A stretch of DNA of 64,000 nt from Streptomyces sp. cf386. Lineage in GTDB: Bacteria > Actinomycetota > Actinomycetes > Streptomycetales > Streptomycetaceae. Shown piece by piece: positions 24,905-32,630 of the stretch. The stretch's first letter is position 1. Each line of letters starts with the position of its first letter. Location of the stretch: contig NZ_FNHV01000017.1 of NCBI RefSeq assembly GCF_900103585.1, positions 127,471 through 191,470 of the forward strand, written 5' to 3'. Made by a program: the position numbers and the translations under genes. The notes under the pieces were generated by a model. The model saw only the letters and a list, made by a program, of their open reading frames with translations, did not search any database and was not told where the DNA came from.

Positions 24905-26026
24905 TTAACCACCGAGACGTTTCAACGCCTCCGGTACCTCCTCGATCCGGTCAACCAGGGCGATACGGGACTCCATCGAGCGGTCCCGCGCGAGCGACTG
25001 GAGCAGCGGCCAGGTAGGCAGCTTCTCCGTCCAGTGCGCGCGGTCGACCAGGACCATCGGGGTGGGTTCACCGCGCGACTCGTAGTAGTTCGGCGTCGCG
25101 TTGTCGAAGATCTCCTGTACGGTGCCGGCGGCGCCCGGCAGGAAGACGACGCCCGCGTTCGAGCGGGCCAGGAGGCCGTCCTCGCGGGTGGCGTTGGCGA
25201 AGTACTTGGCGATGTGGGAGGCGAAGGGGTTCGGCGGCTCGTGGCCGTAGAACCAGGTCGGGATGCCCACGGAACGGCCGCCCTTGGGCCAGCGGGTACG
25301 CACCTCGAAGGCCGCCGCCGCCCAGTCGGTGATGGAGGGCGTGAACCCCGGCGCCTTCGCCAGGACTTGGAAGGCGTCGGCGAGCATCTCGTCGTCGTAC
25401 GGGGCGGCGTACGCGCCGAGGTTCGCCGCCTCCATCGCGCCCGGGCCGCCGCCGGTGGCGACCGTGAAACCGGCGCGGGTCAGCTCCCGGCCGAGCCGCG
25501 CGGCGCCCGCGTACGCCTCCGTGCCGCGGCGCATCGCGTGGCCGCCCATGACGCCGACCACCCGGGCGCCGGAGAGGAGTTCGTCGAGCGCGTCGGAGAC
25601 GGAGTCGTCGTGGACCGCGCGGAGCATGGAGGCGTATATGTCGCCGTCCGCCTTGGTCTGCTGGAACCACGCGTACGCGCGGGCGTCGGGCGTGGTCTCG
25701 TAGCCGTCCGCCAGGGATGCGAAGAGCTCGTCGGGGGAGTAGACCAGGCCGCGGTACGGGTCGAAGGGCAGGCCCGGGACGGGCGGGAAGACCAGGGCTC
25801 CGTCCTTGCCGATCTTCGCGGCGGCTTCCTCGCGCATCGGGCAGCCGAGGAAGACGGCGCCCGCCGTGTCCGTGCCGAGCAGTTCGCGCGTACGGTCCGT
25901 CAGATCGACGGCCTGGACCCGGAATCCGGCGAGGCTGCCGCGCGCCGAGACGGTCGCGTCGAACTCCTCGAGCGTCTCGATCTCACGGTCGTTGTGGTGG
26001 GCCGCATGGGCGGGCATCGTCTGCAC
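24905..26026 (-). CDS. LOG-family (lysine decarboxylase-like Rossmann fold) protein
   Basis: A protein of 373 residues. The C-terminal half matches the LOG/TIGR00730 fold: GGGPGAMEAANLGAYAA, and the second motif PGAAGTVQEIFDN, where PGGxGT is more usual. The N-terminal third has a smaller related domain (GAVFLGCPM, LVFPPVPGLPFDPYRGLVYS). Small LOG proteins release cytokinin bases from nucleotides; long forms such as YgdH/PpnN are nucleotide 5'-monophosphate nucleosidases. It is longer than simple LOG enzymes, so the nucleotide nucleosidase role is possible but unproven. Confidence 0.78.
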   Translation of the reverse strand: MQTMPAHAAHHNDREIETLEEFDATVSARGSLAGFRVQAVDLTDRTRELLGTDTAGAVFLGCPMREEAAAKIGKDGALVFPPVPGLPFDPYRGLVYSPDELFASLADGYETTPDARAYAWFQQTKADGDIYASMLRAVHDDSVSDALDELLSGARVVGVMGGHAMRRGTEAYAGAARLGRELTRAGFTVATGGGPGAMEAANLGAYAAPYDDEMLADAFQVLAKAPGFTPSITDWAAAAFEVRTRWPKGGRSVGIPTWFYGHEPPNPFASHIAKYFANATREDGLLARSNAGVVFLPGAAGTVQEIFDNATPNYYESRGEPTPMVLVDRAHWTEKLPTWPLLQSLARDRSMESRIALVDRIEEVPEALKRLGG

Positions 26027-26063
26027 GCGCCCATGCTAGGCACCGTCCGAGGGGGCGCGGGCG

Positions 26064-26483
26064 TCAGCCCTCGATGGCCGACGGGTCCATCCAGACGACC
26101 TCCCAGGTGTGGCCGTCGAGGTCGTCGAACGCGCGGCCGTACATGAAGCCCATGTCCTGGATCTTGGCCGAGGCGGTGCCGCCGGCGGCGACGGCCTTCT
26201 CGACCAGGTCGTCGACCTTGTCACGGCTCTCGGCGCTCAGACAGACCAGCACCTCGCTGGTCTTCGTGGCGTCCGCGATCTCCTTGTCGGTGAAGGTCGC
26301 GTAGAACGGCCGGGTGAGCAGCATCGCGACGATGGTGTCGCTGATCACGACGGAGGCGGCGTTCTCGTCGCTGAACTGCGGGTTGATCGAGTAACCGAGC
26401 TCCGTGAAGAACTTCTTCGAGGCGTCGAGGTCGTTCACGGGCAGGTTCACGAAGATCATCTGCTGGTACGCGGGCGCGGTCAT
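26064..26483 (-). CDS. VOC-superfamily (glyoxalase/bleomycin-resistance fold) protein
   Basis: 139 residues. The paired beta-alpha-beta-beta-beta pattern is clear: FVNLPVNDLDASKKFFTELG begins the first module and GFMYGRAFDDLDGHTWEVVW ends the second, with the metal-binding-type DGHTWE. The substrate is unknown; a metal-dependent lyase or a binding protein is equally possible. ATG 26483 follows GGGAGAGACC, a better start than ones at 26498 or 26549. It lies 38 bases upstream of the LOG gene on the same strand, a possible two-gene operon. Confidence 0.82.
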   Translation of the reverse strand: MTAPAYQQMIFVNLPVNDLDASKKFFTELGYSINPQFSDENAASVVISDTIVAMLLTRPFYATFTDKEIADATKTSEVLVCLSAESRDKVDDLVEKAVAAGGTASAKIQDMGFMYGRAFDDLDGHTWEVVWMDPSAIEG

Positions 26484-26647
26484 CGGGGTCTCTCCCATCG
26501 GGGTGTCTGCTGTTCGGTGGGGTAGACCGGGGTGCTGTGCGGAACTCATCGCCGGGCGGGAGATTTATTTCTCACGAGTTTTTCGGCGACGAGTGCTTGG
26601 CGAAGGCCGGTTGGCGAAGGCCCCTTGCCCACGGGCGCTCGACGGCC

Positions 26648-28000
26648 TCAGCTCGCCAGGGGCAGGGCCGCCAGCTCGGCCACCATCAGGGTGAGCGGGC
26701 CGAAGAAGGCCAGCAGGACGCCGATGCGCAGGGCGGCCGCGCTGCGCAGCATCGAGGTGGGGGCGCCGAGGCGGAGCAGCGCGGTCGTCGTGAGGGCGCG
26801 GGCCTGCTTGGCCTCCACAGCGGCCGTCAGGAGGGTGGCCACGGTGCAGCCGGTGACCAGGGTGACGCCGACGGTGGTGAGGGGGCCGAAGGCGGAGGTG
26901 GCGTCGGGGTCGGAGAGGGTGGCCATGGCGTACGCGCCCGAGGCCGCGGCGCAGACGATGCCGAGGGGGCGGCCGATGCGGACGGCTTCCGCCATGAGCA
27001 CCCGGCCGGCCAGGAGGCGCAGGGCGCCCGGGCGCACGGCCTGGAGCAGGCGACCGCAGAGGTGGGTGAGGCCGGGGGCCGCCAGGGTGAGGCCCAGGGC
27101 GGTGGCCAGCCAGCCGAGCAGGACGCCGGCGGGGCCGGTGGGGAGGGCGGCGGGCATGGCGAGGGTGGTGCCGGTGTCGGTCGCCGCGTGGACCGCGTAG
27201 GCCTCCACGGTCAGGCCCGCGGCGATCACCGCGACGCCCCAGGGGAGGCCGGTGGGGGGTTTGCGGGGGGCCGGGATGTGGGTCACCGGGTCCGGCGTTT
27301 GCGGGGTGCCGTCCTTCTGCGGGACGAGCACCGCCCCGACGGCACGACTGTTCGCGGACGGCTCGGCGGGATTGCCTTCGCCGTCCTCCGGGGTGCCGTG
27401 CGCAGCCGCGCCGCTCCGTCCGCCCTTCCTCAACTGGGCCGCGAGCCTGCTGCCGTACTGCCGTGCCGTGCCCGGTGTGTCCGGGTGCTTCTCCTTCGGG
27501 CGCAGGGCGAACGCCACCGTCAGGGAGGCGATCGCCGGTACCGGGGTGAGGAGGGTCAGGGTGGCCGGGAGGGGGAGGGGGGCGTCCGCGGCCAGGAACT
27601 CGGCGGCCGCCCCGTCGAAGGGCATCCCGGTGAGGTCGCCCCGCAGGTGGAGGAAGAACAGCAGGGCCACCATCGAGCCGAGCGTGCAGGACAGGGCCGT
27701 GGTCGCCGCCGAGACGGCCATCAGGCGGGCCGGGCCCAGGCCGATCGCCGACAGGCCGGGGCGCGGTTTGGTGCCGGGGTCGGTGCGGGCCACCGCCAGC
27801 GCGAAGTGGATCGTCGCGGCCAGCGGCGGTAGGCACCAGGCCAGACGGAGCAGCGACGAGCCGGGGGAGTCGGGGTGGGACAGGGCGTAGCCGAGGGCGC
27901 ACAGCAGCAGGAAGCCCGTGCCCGCCGACGCCGCCGCCACCAGCAGGCGGCGCAGTTGTACGGCGGGTTGGGCGCCGCGGGTCAGACGGAGAGCGAGCAC
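26648..28000 (-). CDS. ABC transporter-associated integral membrane protein (permease)
   Basis: A 450-residue protein with about ten hydrophobic segments (for example LLVAAASAGTGFLLLCALGY, LMAVSAATTALSCTLG, VGVTLVTGCTVATLLTAAVE). A central Pro/Gly/Lys-rich cytoplasmic loop lies at about residues 150-220. The N-terminal start VLALRLTRG (GTG 28000) overlaps the end of the upstream ATPase gene by 19 bases, so the two form a pair. The layout resembles FtsX/MacB-type permeases of Streptomyces without a recognised substrate. Confidence 0.8.
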   Translation of the reverse strand: MLALRLTRGAQPAVQLRRLLVAAASAGTGFLLLCALGYALSHPDSPGSSLLRLAWCLPPLAATIHFALAVARTDPGTKPRPGLSAIGLGPARLMAVSAATTALSCTLGSMVALLFFLHLRGDLTGMPFDGAAAEFLAADAPLPLPATLTLLTPVPAIASLTVAFALRPKEKHPDTPGTARQYGSRLAAQLRKGGRSGAAAHGTPEDGEGNPAEPSANSRAVGAVLVPQKDGTPQTPDPVTHIPAPRKPPTGLPWGVAVIAAGLTVEAYAVHAATDTGTTLAMPAALPTGPAGVLLGWLATALGLTLAAPGLTHLCGRLLQAVRPGALRLLAGRVLMAEAVRIGRPLGIVCAAASGAYAMATLSDPDATSAFGPLTTVGVTLVTGCTVATLLTAAVEAKQARALTTTALLRLGAPTSMLRSAAALRIGVLLAFFGPLTLMVAELAALPLAS

Positions 28001-28722
28001 GCGGCCCGGCCTTCCGTCTCCCCCGGCGGGGGCAGGTGCACCGTGTTCACGCGCCGTCCGTCCAGGAGCGTGACCTTGCGGTCGGCGAGGGGCGCCGCGT
28101 CCGCGTCGTAGGTGCTCAGGACGACCGTGATGCCGTGTGAGCGGGCCGCCGTCGTCAGGGTGCGCAGGACCTGGGTGCGGTCGCTGCGGTGCAGGGGTGC
28201 CGCCGGCTCGTCGGCGAACAGGACCGTGGGCGAGGGGGCCAGAGCCCGGGCGATGCAGACGCGCTGGCGTTCGGCCTGGACCAGCTGATGCGGGCGCTTG
28301 CGGGCCACCTCGCCGACGTCCAGGCGCTCCAGCCACTCCAGCGCGGCCGTCTTGGCTCGCCGACGGCTGGTGCCGCGCAGCATCAGGGGGAGGGCGGCGT
28401 TCTCCCAGACGTTCAACTCGGGGACGAGTGACGGGGCCGGGTCGACCCAGCTGAAACGGTCGCGGCGGAGCCGTTCGCGGTCCGTCGGGCCCATCTTGTG
28501 CACCGGCACGCTGTTGAACCAGACCTCGCCGCGCCGCACCGGGAGCAGGCCGGACAGACACTGCAGGAGGGACGTCTTGCCGCTGCCGCGCGGACCGATG
28601 ACGGCGAGGACCTCACCCTCCTGGACGCCGAGCGAGACGCCGCCCAGCGCGGGTGAGCCGTCGTTGTAGGTGAAGTGCAGGGCGCGCGCCCAGAGCACGT
28701 CGTTGTCCGGCGGGGCCACCAT
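27982..28722 (-). CDS. ABC transporter ATP-binding protein with degenerate motifs
   Basis: 246 residues, MacB/LolD-like in layout. Walker A GPRGSGKT and Walker B PTVLFADEP are present. Other motifs are altered. The Q-loop reads FSWVDPAPS with Asp where Gln is expected. The signature reads LVQAERQR instead of LSGGQ. The switch region reads VVLSTYDAD with no His. ATP binding may persist with slow or no hydrolysis. ATG 28722 follows GAGG by 8 bases and is preferred over GTG 28731. It is translationally coupled to the permease at 26648-28000. Confidence 0.85.
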   Translation of the reverse strand: MVAPPDNDVLWARALHFTYNDGSPALGGVSLGVQEGEVLAVIGPRGSGKTSLLQCLSGLLPVRRGEVWFNSVPVHKMGPTDRERLRRDRFSWVDPAPSLVPELNVWENAALPLMLRGTSRRRAKTAALEWLERLDVGEVARKRPHQLVQAERQRVCIARALAPSPTVLFADEPAAPLHRSDRTQVLRTLTTAARSHGITVVLSTYDADAAPLADRKVTLLDGRRVNTVHLPPPGETEGRAACSLSV

Positions 28723-28841
28723 GACGTACACCTCGCTTCTGATCCGTTTCCGTACCCGATCCCCCGTGCGGGGGAACGAAGGCTCGGCCGATCGGTCACA
28801 GGCACGCTAGGCAGCCGTCACCCGGACCCCGGACAGCACAC

Positions 28842-28886
28842 GGCCCCGGGCCGCCGTTTCTCACTCGAACGGGCGGCTCCGGGGCC
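28842..28886 (-). terminator. GC-rich terminator hairpin
   Basis: GGCCCCGGGCCGCC (28842-28855) pairs with GGCGGCTCCGGGGCC (28872-28886) with one bulge and a 16-base loop. It lies between the aminotransferase stop (28951, minus strand) and the ABC operon start (28722), and probably ends the aminotransferase transcript together with the palindrome at 28901-28923. Confidence 0.75.
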
Positions 28887-28900
28887 GGTGTTGATCATCC

Positions 28901-28923
28901 ATACGGAAGATCAACTTCCGTAT
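28901..28923 (-). terminator. Palindrome ATACGGAAG/CTTCCGTAT after the aminotransferase gene
   Basis: Perfect 9-base arms around ATCAA, 28 bases past the aminotransferase stop on the minus strand. It is most likely part of the terminator region. A protein-binding site for the downstream ABC operon is an alternative. Confidence 0.55.
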
Positions 28924-28950
28924 GTCGGCTTCCGCCGGTCGGTGGGGGCG

Positions 28951-30324
28951 TCAGAGCTTCGTCCACGCCTCCGCCAGCGTCGCGCGCAGGATCTGCTCGA
29001 TCTCGTCGAACGTCTCCTGGTTGGAGATCAGCGGCGGGGCGAGCTGGACGACCGGGTCACCACGGTCGTCGGCACGGCAGTACAGGCCGTTCTCGTACAG
29101 CTTCTTGGAGAGGAAGCCGTACAGGACGCGCTCGGTCTCCTCGTCGTTGAAGGACTCCTTGGTGGCCTTGTCCTTCACCAGCTCGATGCCGTAGAAGAAG
29201 CCGTTGCCGCGGACGTCGCCGACGATCGGCAGGTCGTACAGCTTCTCCAGGGTGCCCCGGAACGCGGCCTCGTTGTCGAGGACGTGCTGGTTGAGGCCCT
29301 CGCGCTCGAACAGGTCGAGGTTGGCGATGCCGACGGCCGCGGAGACCGGGTGGCCGCCGAAGGTGTAGCCGTGCAGGAAGGTGTTGTCGCCCTTGTAGAA
29401 GGGCTCGGCGATGCGGTCCGAGACGATGCAGGCGCCGATCGGGGAGTAGCCCGACGTCATGCCCTTGGCGCAGGTGATCATGTCCGGGACGTAACCGAAC
29501 TTGTCGCAGGCGAACATCGTGCCGAGGCGGCCGAAGGCGCAGATGACCTCGTCCGACACCAGCAGGACGTCGTACTGGTCGCAGATCTCGCGCACCCGCT
29601 GGAAGTAGCCGGGCGGGGGCGGGAAGCAGCCGCCCGCGTTCTGCACCGGCTCCAGGAAGACCGCGGCGACCGTGTCCGGGCCCTCGAAGAGGATCTGCTG
29701 CTCGATCTGGTCGGCGGCCCAGCGGCCGAAGGCCTCCGGGTCGTCGCCGTGGATCGGGGCGCGGTAGATGTTGGTGTTCGGGACCTTGTGCGCGCCCGGG
29801 ACGAGGGGCTCGAACGGCGCCTTCAGGGCGGGCAGACCCGTGATGGACAGGGCGCCCTGCGGGGTGCCGTGGTAGGCGACGGCACGCGAGATCACCTTGT
29901 GCTTGGTGGGCTTGCCGACCAGCTTGAAGTACTGCTTGGCGAGCTTCCAGGCGGTCTCCACCGCCTCACCGCCGCCGGTGGTGAAGAAGACCTTGTTGAG
30001 GTCGCCCGGCGCGTGGTCCGCGATGCGCTCGGCGAGTTCCACGGCCTTCGGGTGGGCGTAGGACCAGATCGGGAAGAACGCCAGCTCCTGCGCCTGCTTG
30101 AAGGCGGTCTCGGCCAGCTCGACCCGGCCGTGCCCGGCCTGGACCACGAACAGGCCGGCGAGACCGTCCAGGTAGCGCTTGCCCTTGTCGTCGTAGATGT
30201 AGGTGCCCTCGCCCCGGACGATGGTCGGGACGGGGGCCTTCTCGTACGAGGACATACGCGTGAAGTGCATCCACAGGTGGTCGTACGCGGTCCTGCTGAG
30301 GTCCTGAGGGCTGTTGGTGCTCAC
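28951..30324 (-). CDS. Class-III PLP aminotransferase (putrescine or omega-amino acid:pyruvate type)
   Basis: A 457-residue omega-aminotransferase. Family motifs include FFTTGGGEAVETAWKLAKQY, AYHGTPQGALS, VFLEPVQNAGGC, DEVICAFGRLG and the PLP lysine in CAKGMTSGYSPIGA. FPIWSYAHP near the N terminus is typical of the beta-alanine/putrescine:pyruvate subgroup. The neighbouring Lrp regulator, divergent aminobutyraldehyde-type dehydrogenase and polyamine-binding protein suggest conversion of putrescine to 4-aminobutanal. GTG 30324 starts within a 15-base direct repeat shared with the end of the upstream lrp-like gene. Confidence 0.87.
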   Translation of the reverse strand: MSTNSPQDLSRTAYDHLWMHFTRMSSYEKAPVPTIVRGEGTYIYDDKGKRYLDGLAGLFVVQAGHGRVELAETAFKQAQELAFFPIWSYAHPKAVELAERIADHAPGDLNKVFFTTGGGEAVETAWKLAKQYFKLVGKPTKHKVISRAVAYHGTPQGALSITGLPALKAPFEPLVPGAHKVPNTNIYRAPIHGDDPEAFGRWAADQIEQQILFEGPDTVAAVFLEPVQNAGGCFPPPPGYFQRVREICDQYDVLLVSDEVICAFGRLGTMFACDKFGYVPDMITCAKGMTSGYSPIGACIVSDRIAEPFYKGDNTFLHGYTFGGHPVSAAVGIANLDLFEREGLNQHVLDNEAAFRGTLEKLYDLPIVGDVRGNGFFYGIELVKDKATKESFNDEETERVLYGFLSKKLYENGLYCRADDRGDPVVQLAPPLISNQETFDEIEQILRATLAEAWTKL

Positions 30325-30352
30325 GGTTATCGGGTCCTCACGGTTATCGGGT
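30321..30352. repeat. 15-bp direct repeat spanning the lrp/aminotransferase junction
   Basis: TCACGGTTATCGGGT occurs at 30321-30335 and again at 30338-30352. The first copy contains the aminotransferase start codon and the second the regulator's stop codon (read on the minus strand). It looks like a recent 17-bp tandem duplication that widened an originally very short gap. Confidence 0.8.
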
Positions 30353-30859
30353 TCCCCACATGTAGGTCTGCTTCTTGAGCTTGAGGTAGACGAAACTCTC
30401 CGTCGAGCGCACTCCGGGGAGGGCCCGGATGCGTTTGTTGATGACGTCCAGGAGGTGGTCGTCGTCCTCGCAGACGACCTCCACCATCAGGTCGAAGGAC
30501 CCGGCGGTCATCACCACGTACTCGCATTCGGACATGGCCGTCAACGCGTCGGCCACGGATTCCGCATCGCCCTCGACGCGCACACCGACCATCGCCTGCC
30601 GGCGGAAGCCCACGGTGAGCGGGTCCGTGACGGCGACGATCTGCATGACGCCCTGGTCGAGCAGCTTCTGGACGCGCTGGCGCACGGCTGCCTCGGACAG
30701 GCCCACGGCCTTGCCGATGGCGGCGTACGGCCGGCGGCCGTCCTCCTGAAGTTGTTCGATGATGGCGAGGGAGACGGCGTCCAACTGGGGACCTCCGCCC
30801 TTGGACTCGCGGGAGTCCCTGTGCTCTGCGCTTCGACTGGCCACGACGTCACTGTGCAC
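30344..30859 (-). CDS. Lrp/AsnC-family transcriptional regulator
   Basis: About 171 residues. The N-terminal HTH reads LDAVSLAIIEQLQEDGRRPY, then AAIGKAVGLSEAAVRQRVQKL, and the C-terminal RAM effector domain contains VMTAGSFDLMVEVVCEDDDH. It lies upstream of and cotranscribed with the aminotransferase, and divergent to the aldehyde dehydrogenase at 31039, so it probably senses an amino acid or amine and controls both. GTG 30859 is a likely start; no strong ribosome-binding site decides it, and a TTG at 30880 is possible. Confidence 0.88.
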   Translation of the reverse strand: MHSDVVASRSAEHRDSRESKGGGPQLDAVSLAIIEQLQEDGRRPYAAIGKAVGLSEAAVRQRVQKLLDQGVMQIVAVTDPLTVGFRRQAMVGVRVEGDAESVADALTAMSECEYVVMTAGSFDLMVEVVCEDDDHLLDVINKRIRALPGVRSTESFVYLKLKKQTYMWGTR

Positions 30860-30919
30860 GACGTCTCGATAGTTCCGCAAGGTCGAGGCAATGAAATTCG
30901 TTGTTTACGTGACTGAGAC

Positions 30920-30934
30920 CTGCGGATTTCGCAG
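30920..30934. promoter_or_regulatory. Candidate operator CTGCGGATTTCGCAG in the divergent promoter
   Basis: A perfect dyad (CTGCG, 5-base AT-containing spacer, CGCAG) lies in the 179-base region between the lrp-like gene and the aldehyde dehydrogenase gene. Lrp/AsnC proteins often bind such 15-base dyads, so it is a reasonable but untested site. Confidence 0.4.
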
Positions 30935-31038
30935 AAGTGGTGGCAGTGGGGGTGTTGAAAACGTGGGGCAGCCGATTAGGGTGGGTGTCTCAGAGAGTGG
31001 ACAGTCACAAGCAGTGAAAACCTGACAGGAGGCCGGCA

Positions 31039-32478
31039 GTGAGCACCGAGCTGCGTCGTCTGCGCAACTACATCGATGGTGAGTTCCGGGACGCCGCCGA
31101 CGGACGGACCACCGAGGTGGTCAACCCCGCGACGGGCGAGGCGTACGCGACCGCGCCGCTGTCCGGACAGGCGGACGTCGACGCCGCGATGGAGGCCGCC
31201 GCCAGGGCCTTCCCCGCCTGGCGTGACGCGACCCCCGCCGAGCGCCAGAAGGCGCTGCTGAAGATCGCGGACGCCTTCGAGGAGCGCGCCGAGGAGCTGA
31301 TCGCCGCCGAGGTGGAGAACACCGGCAAGCCGATCGGGCTCACCCGGTCGGAGGAGATCCCGCCGATGGTCGACCAGATCCGCTTCTTCGCCGGTGCGGC
31401 GCGGATGCTGGAGGGCCGGTCGGCCGGTGAGTACATGGAGGGGCTGACCTCGATCATCCGCCGTGAGCCGATCGGCGTCTGCGCGCAGGTCGCGCCCTGG
31501 AACTACCCGATGATGATGGCCGTGTGGAAGTTCGCGCCGGCCCTCGCGGCGGGCAACACGGTCGTGCTGAAGCCGTCGGACACGACCCCGGCGTCGACCG
31601 TTCTGATCGCCGACATCATCGGCTCGGTCCTGCCCAAGGGCGTCTTCAACGTCATCACCGGCGACCGGGACACCGGCCGCCTGATGGTCGAGCACCCGAC
31701 CCCGGCGATGGCCTCCATCACCGGCTCGGTGCGGGCCGGTATGTCGGTCGCCGAGTCCGCGTCCAAGGACCTCAAGCGGGTTCACCTGGAGCTGGGCGGC
31801 AAGGCGCCGGTCGTCGTGTTCGAGGACACCGACATCGCCAAGGCCGTCGAGGACATCTCGGTCGCGGGCTTCTTCAACGCCGGTCAGGACTGTACGGCCG
31901 CCTGTCGCGTCCTGGTCCACGAGGCCATCCACGACGAGTTCGTCGCCGCGCTCGCCAAGGCCGCCGCCGACACCAAGACCGGTCAGCCGGACGACGAGGA
32001 CGTGCTGTTCGGCCCGCTCAACAACCCCAACCAGCTCAAGCAGGTCGAGGGCTTCATCGAGCGGCTGCCGGCGCACGCGCGCGTGGAGGCCGGTGGCAAG
32101 CGGGTCGGTGAGAAGGGCTACTTCTTCGCGCCGACCGTGGTCTCCGGCGTCAAGCAGGACGACGAGATCATCCAGAAGGAGGTCTTCGGGCCGGTCATCA
32201 CCGTGCAGTCCTTCTCGGACGAGGCGCAGGCCGTCGAGTGGGCGAACGGTGTCGAGTACGCGCTCGCTTCGTCGGTGTGGACCAAGGACCACGGGCGGGC
32301 GATGCGGATGTCCAAGGCGCTGGACTTCGGGTGCGTGTGGATCAACACGCACATTCCGCTGGTCGCGGAGATGCCGCATGGCGGGTTCAAGAAGTCGGGG
32401 TACGGCAAGGACCTTTCGGCGTACGGGTTTGACGACTACACGCGGATCAAGCACGTCATGACGTCGCTGGACGCGTAA
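31039..32478 (+). CDS. Aldehyde dehydrogenase (gamma-aminobutyraldehyde dehydrogenase type)
   Basis: An NAD(P)-dependent aldehyde dehydrogenase of 479 residues. The catalytic Cys is C285 in NAGQDCTAACR and the general base Glu in LELGGKAPVVV. Cofactor-binding segments are APWNYPMMMAVWK and ITGSVRAGMSVAE. CTAACR and the C-terminal HGGFKKSGYGKDLSAYGFDD (and YTRIKHV) resemble the PatD/PuuC-type aminobutyraldehyde enzymes. With the divergent aminotransferase and downstream polyamine-binding protein, oxidation of 4-aminobutanal to GABA is the likely reaction. AGGAGG precedes GTG 31039. Confidence 0.88.
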   Translation: MSTELRRLRNYIDGEFRDAADGRTTEVVNPATGEAYATAPLSGQADVDAAMEAAARAFPAWRDATPAERQKALLKIADAFEERAEELIAAEVENTGKPIGLTRSEEIPPMVDQIRFFAGAARMLEGRSAGEYMEGLTSIIRREPIGVCAQVAPWNYPMMMAVWKFAPALAAGNTVVLKPSDTTPASTVLIADIIGSVLPKGVFNVITGDRDTGRLMVEHPTPAMASITGSVRAGMSVAESASKDLKRVHLELGGKAPVVVFEDTDIAKAVEDISVAGFFNAGQDCTAACRVLVHEAIHDEFVAALAKAAADTKTGQPDDEDVLFGPLNNPNQLKQVEGFIERLPAHARVEAGGKRVGEKGYFFAPTVVSGVKQDDEIIQKEVFGPVITVQSFSDEAQAVEWANGVEYALASSVWTKDHGRAMRMSKALDFGCVWINTHIPLVAEMPHGGFKKSGYGKDLSAYGFDDYTRIKHVMTSLDA

Positions 32479-32491
32479 GCGGTCGGATTTC

Positions 32492-32540
32492 GGCTGCGGG
32501 TGCGTGGGGGCTGGTCGCGCAGTTCCCCGCGCCCCTTCAG
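32492..32540. repeat. Common Streptomyces intergenic motif (GGCTGGTCGCGCAGTTCCCC)
   Basis: GGGGGCTGGTCGCGCAGTTC continuing into CCCGCGCCCCTTCAG is a sequence repeated in intergenic spaces of many Streptomyces genomes. It lies between the aldehyde dehydrogenase and the binding-protein gene; its function is unknown. Recognition is from memory of the genus, as only one copy is in this window. Confidence 0.45.
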
Positions 32541-32630
32541 CGGCGTGATCGACAGGGTGTCTGGTGGGGGCCGTTCTGCTCGACGGGGAGTCCATTGCCT
32601 GGCCCGGGGCCACGGCGGCATGCTTCCGCA

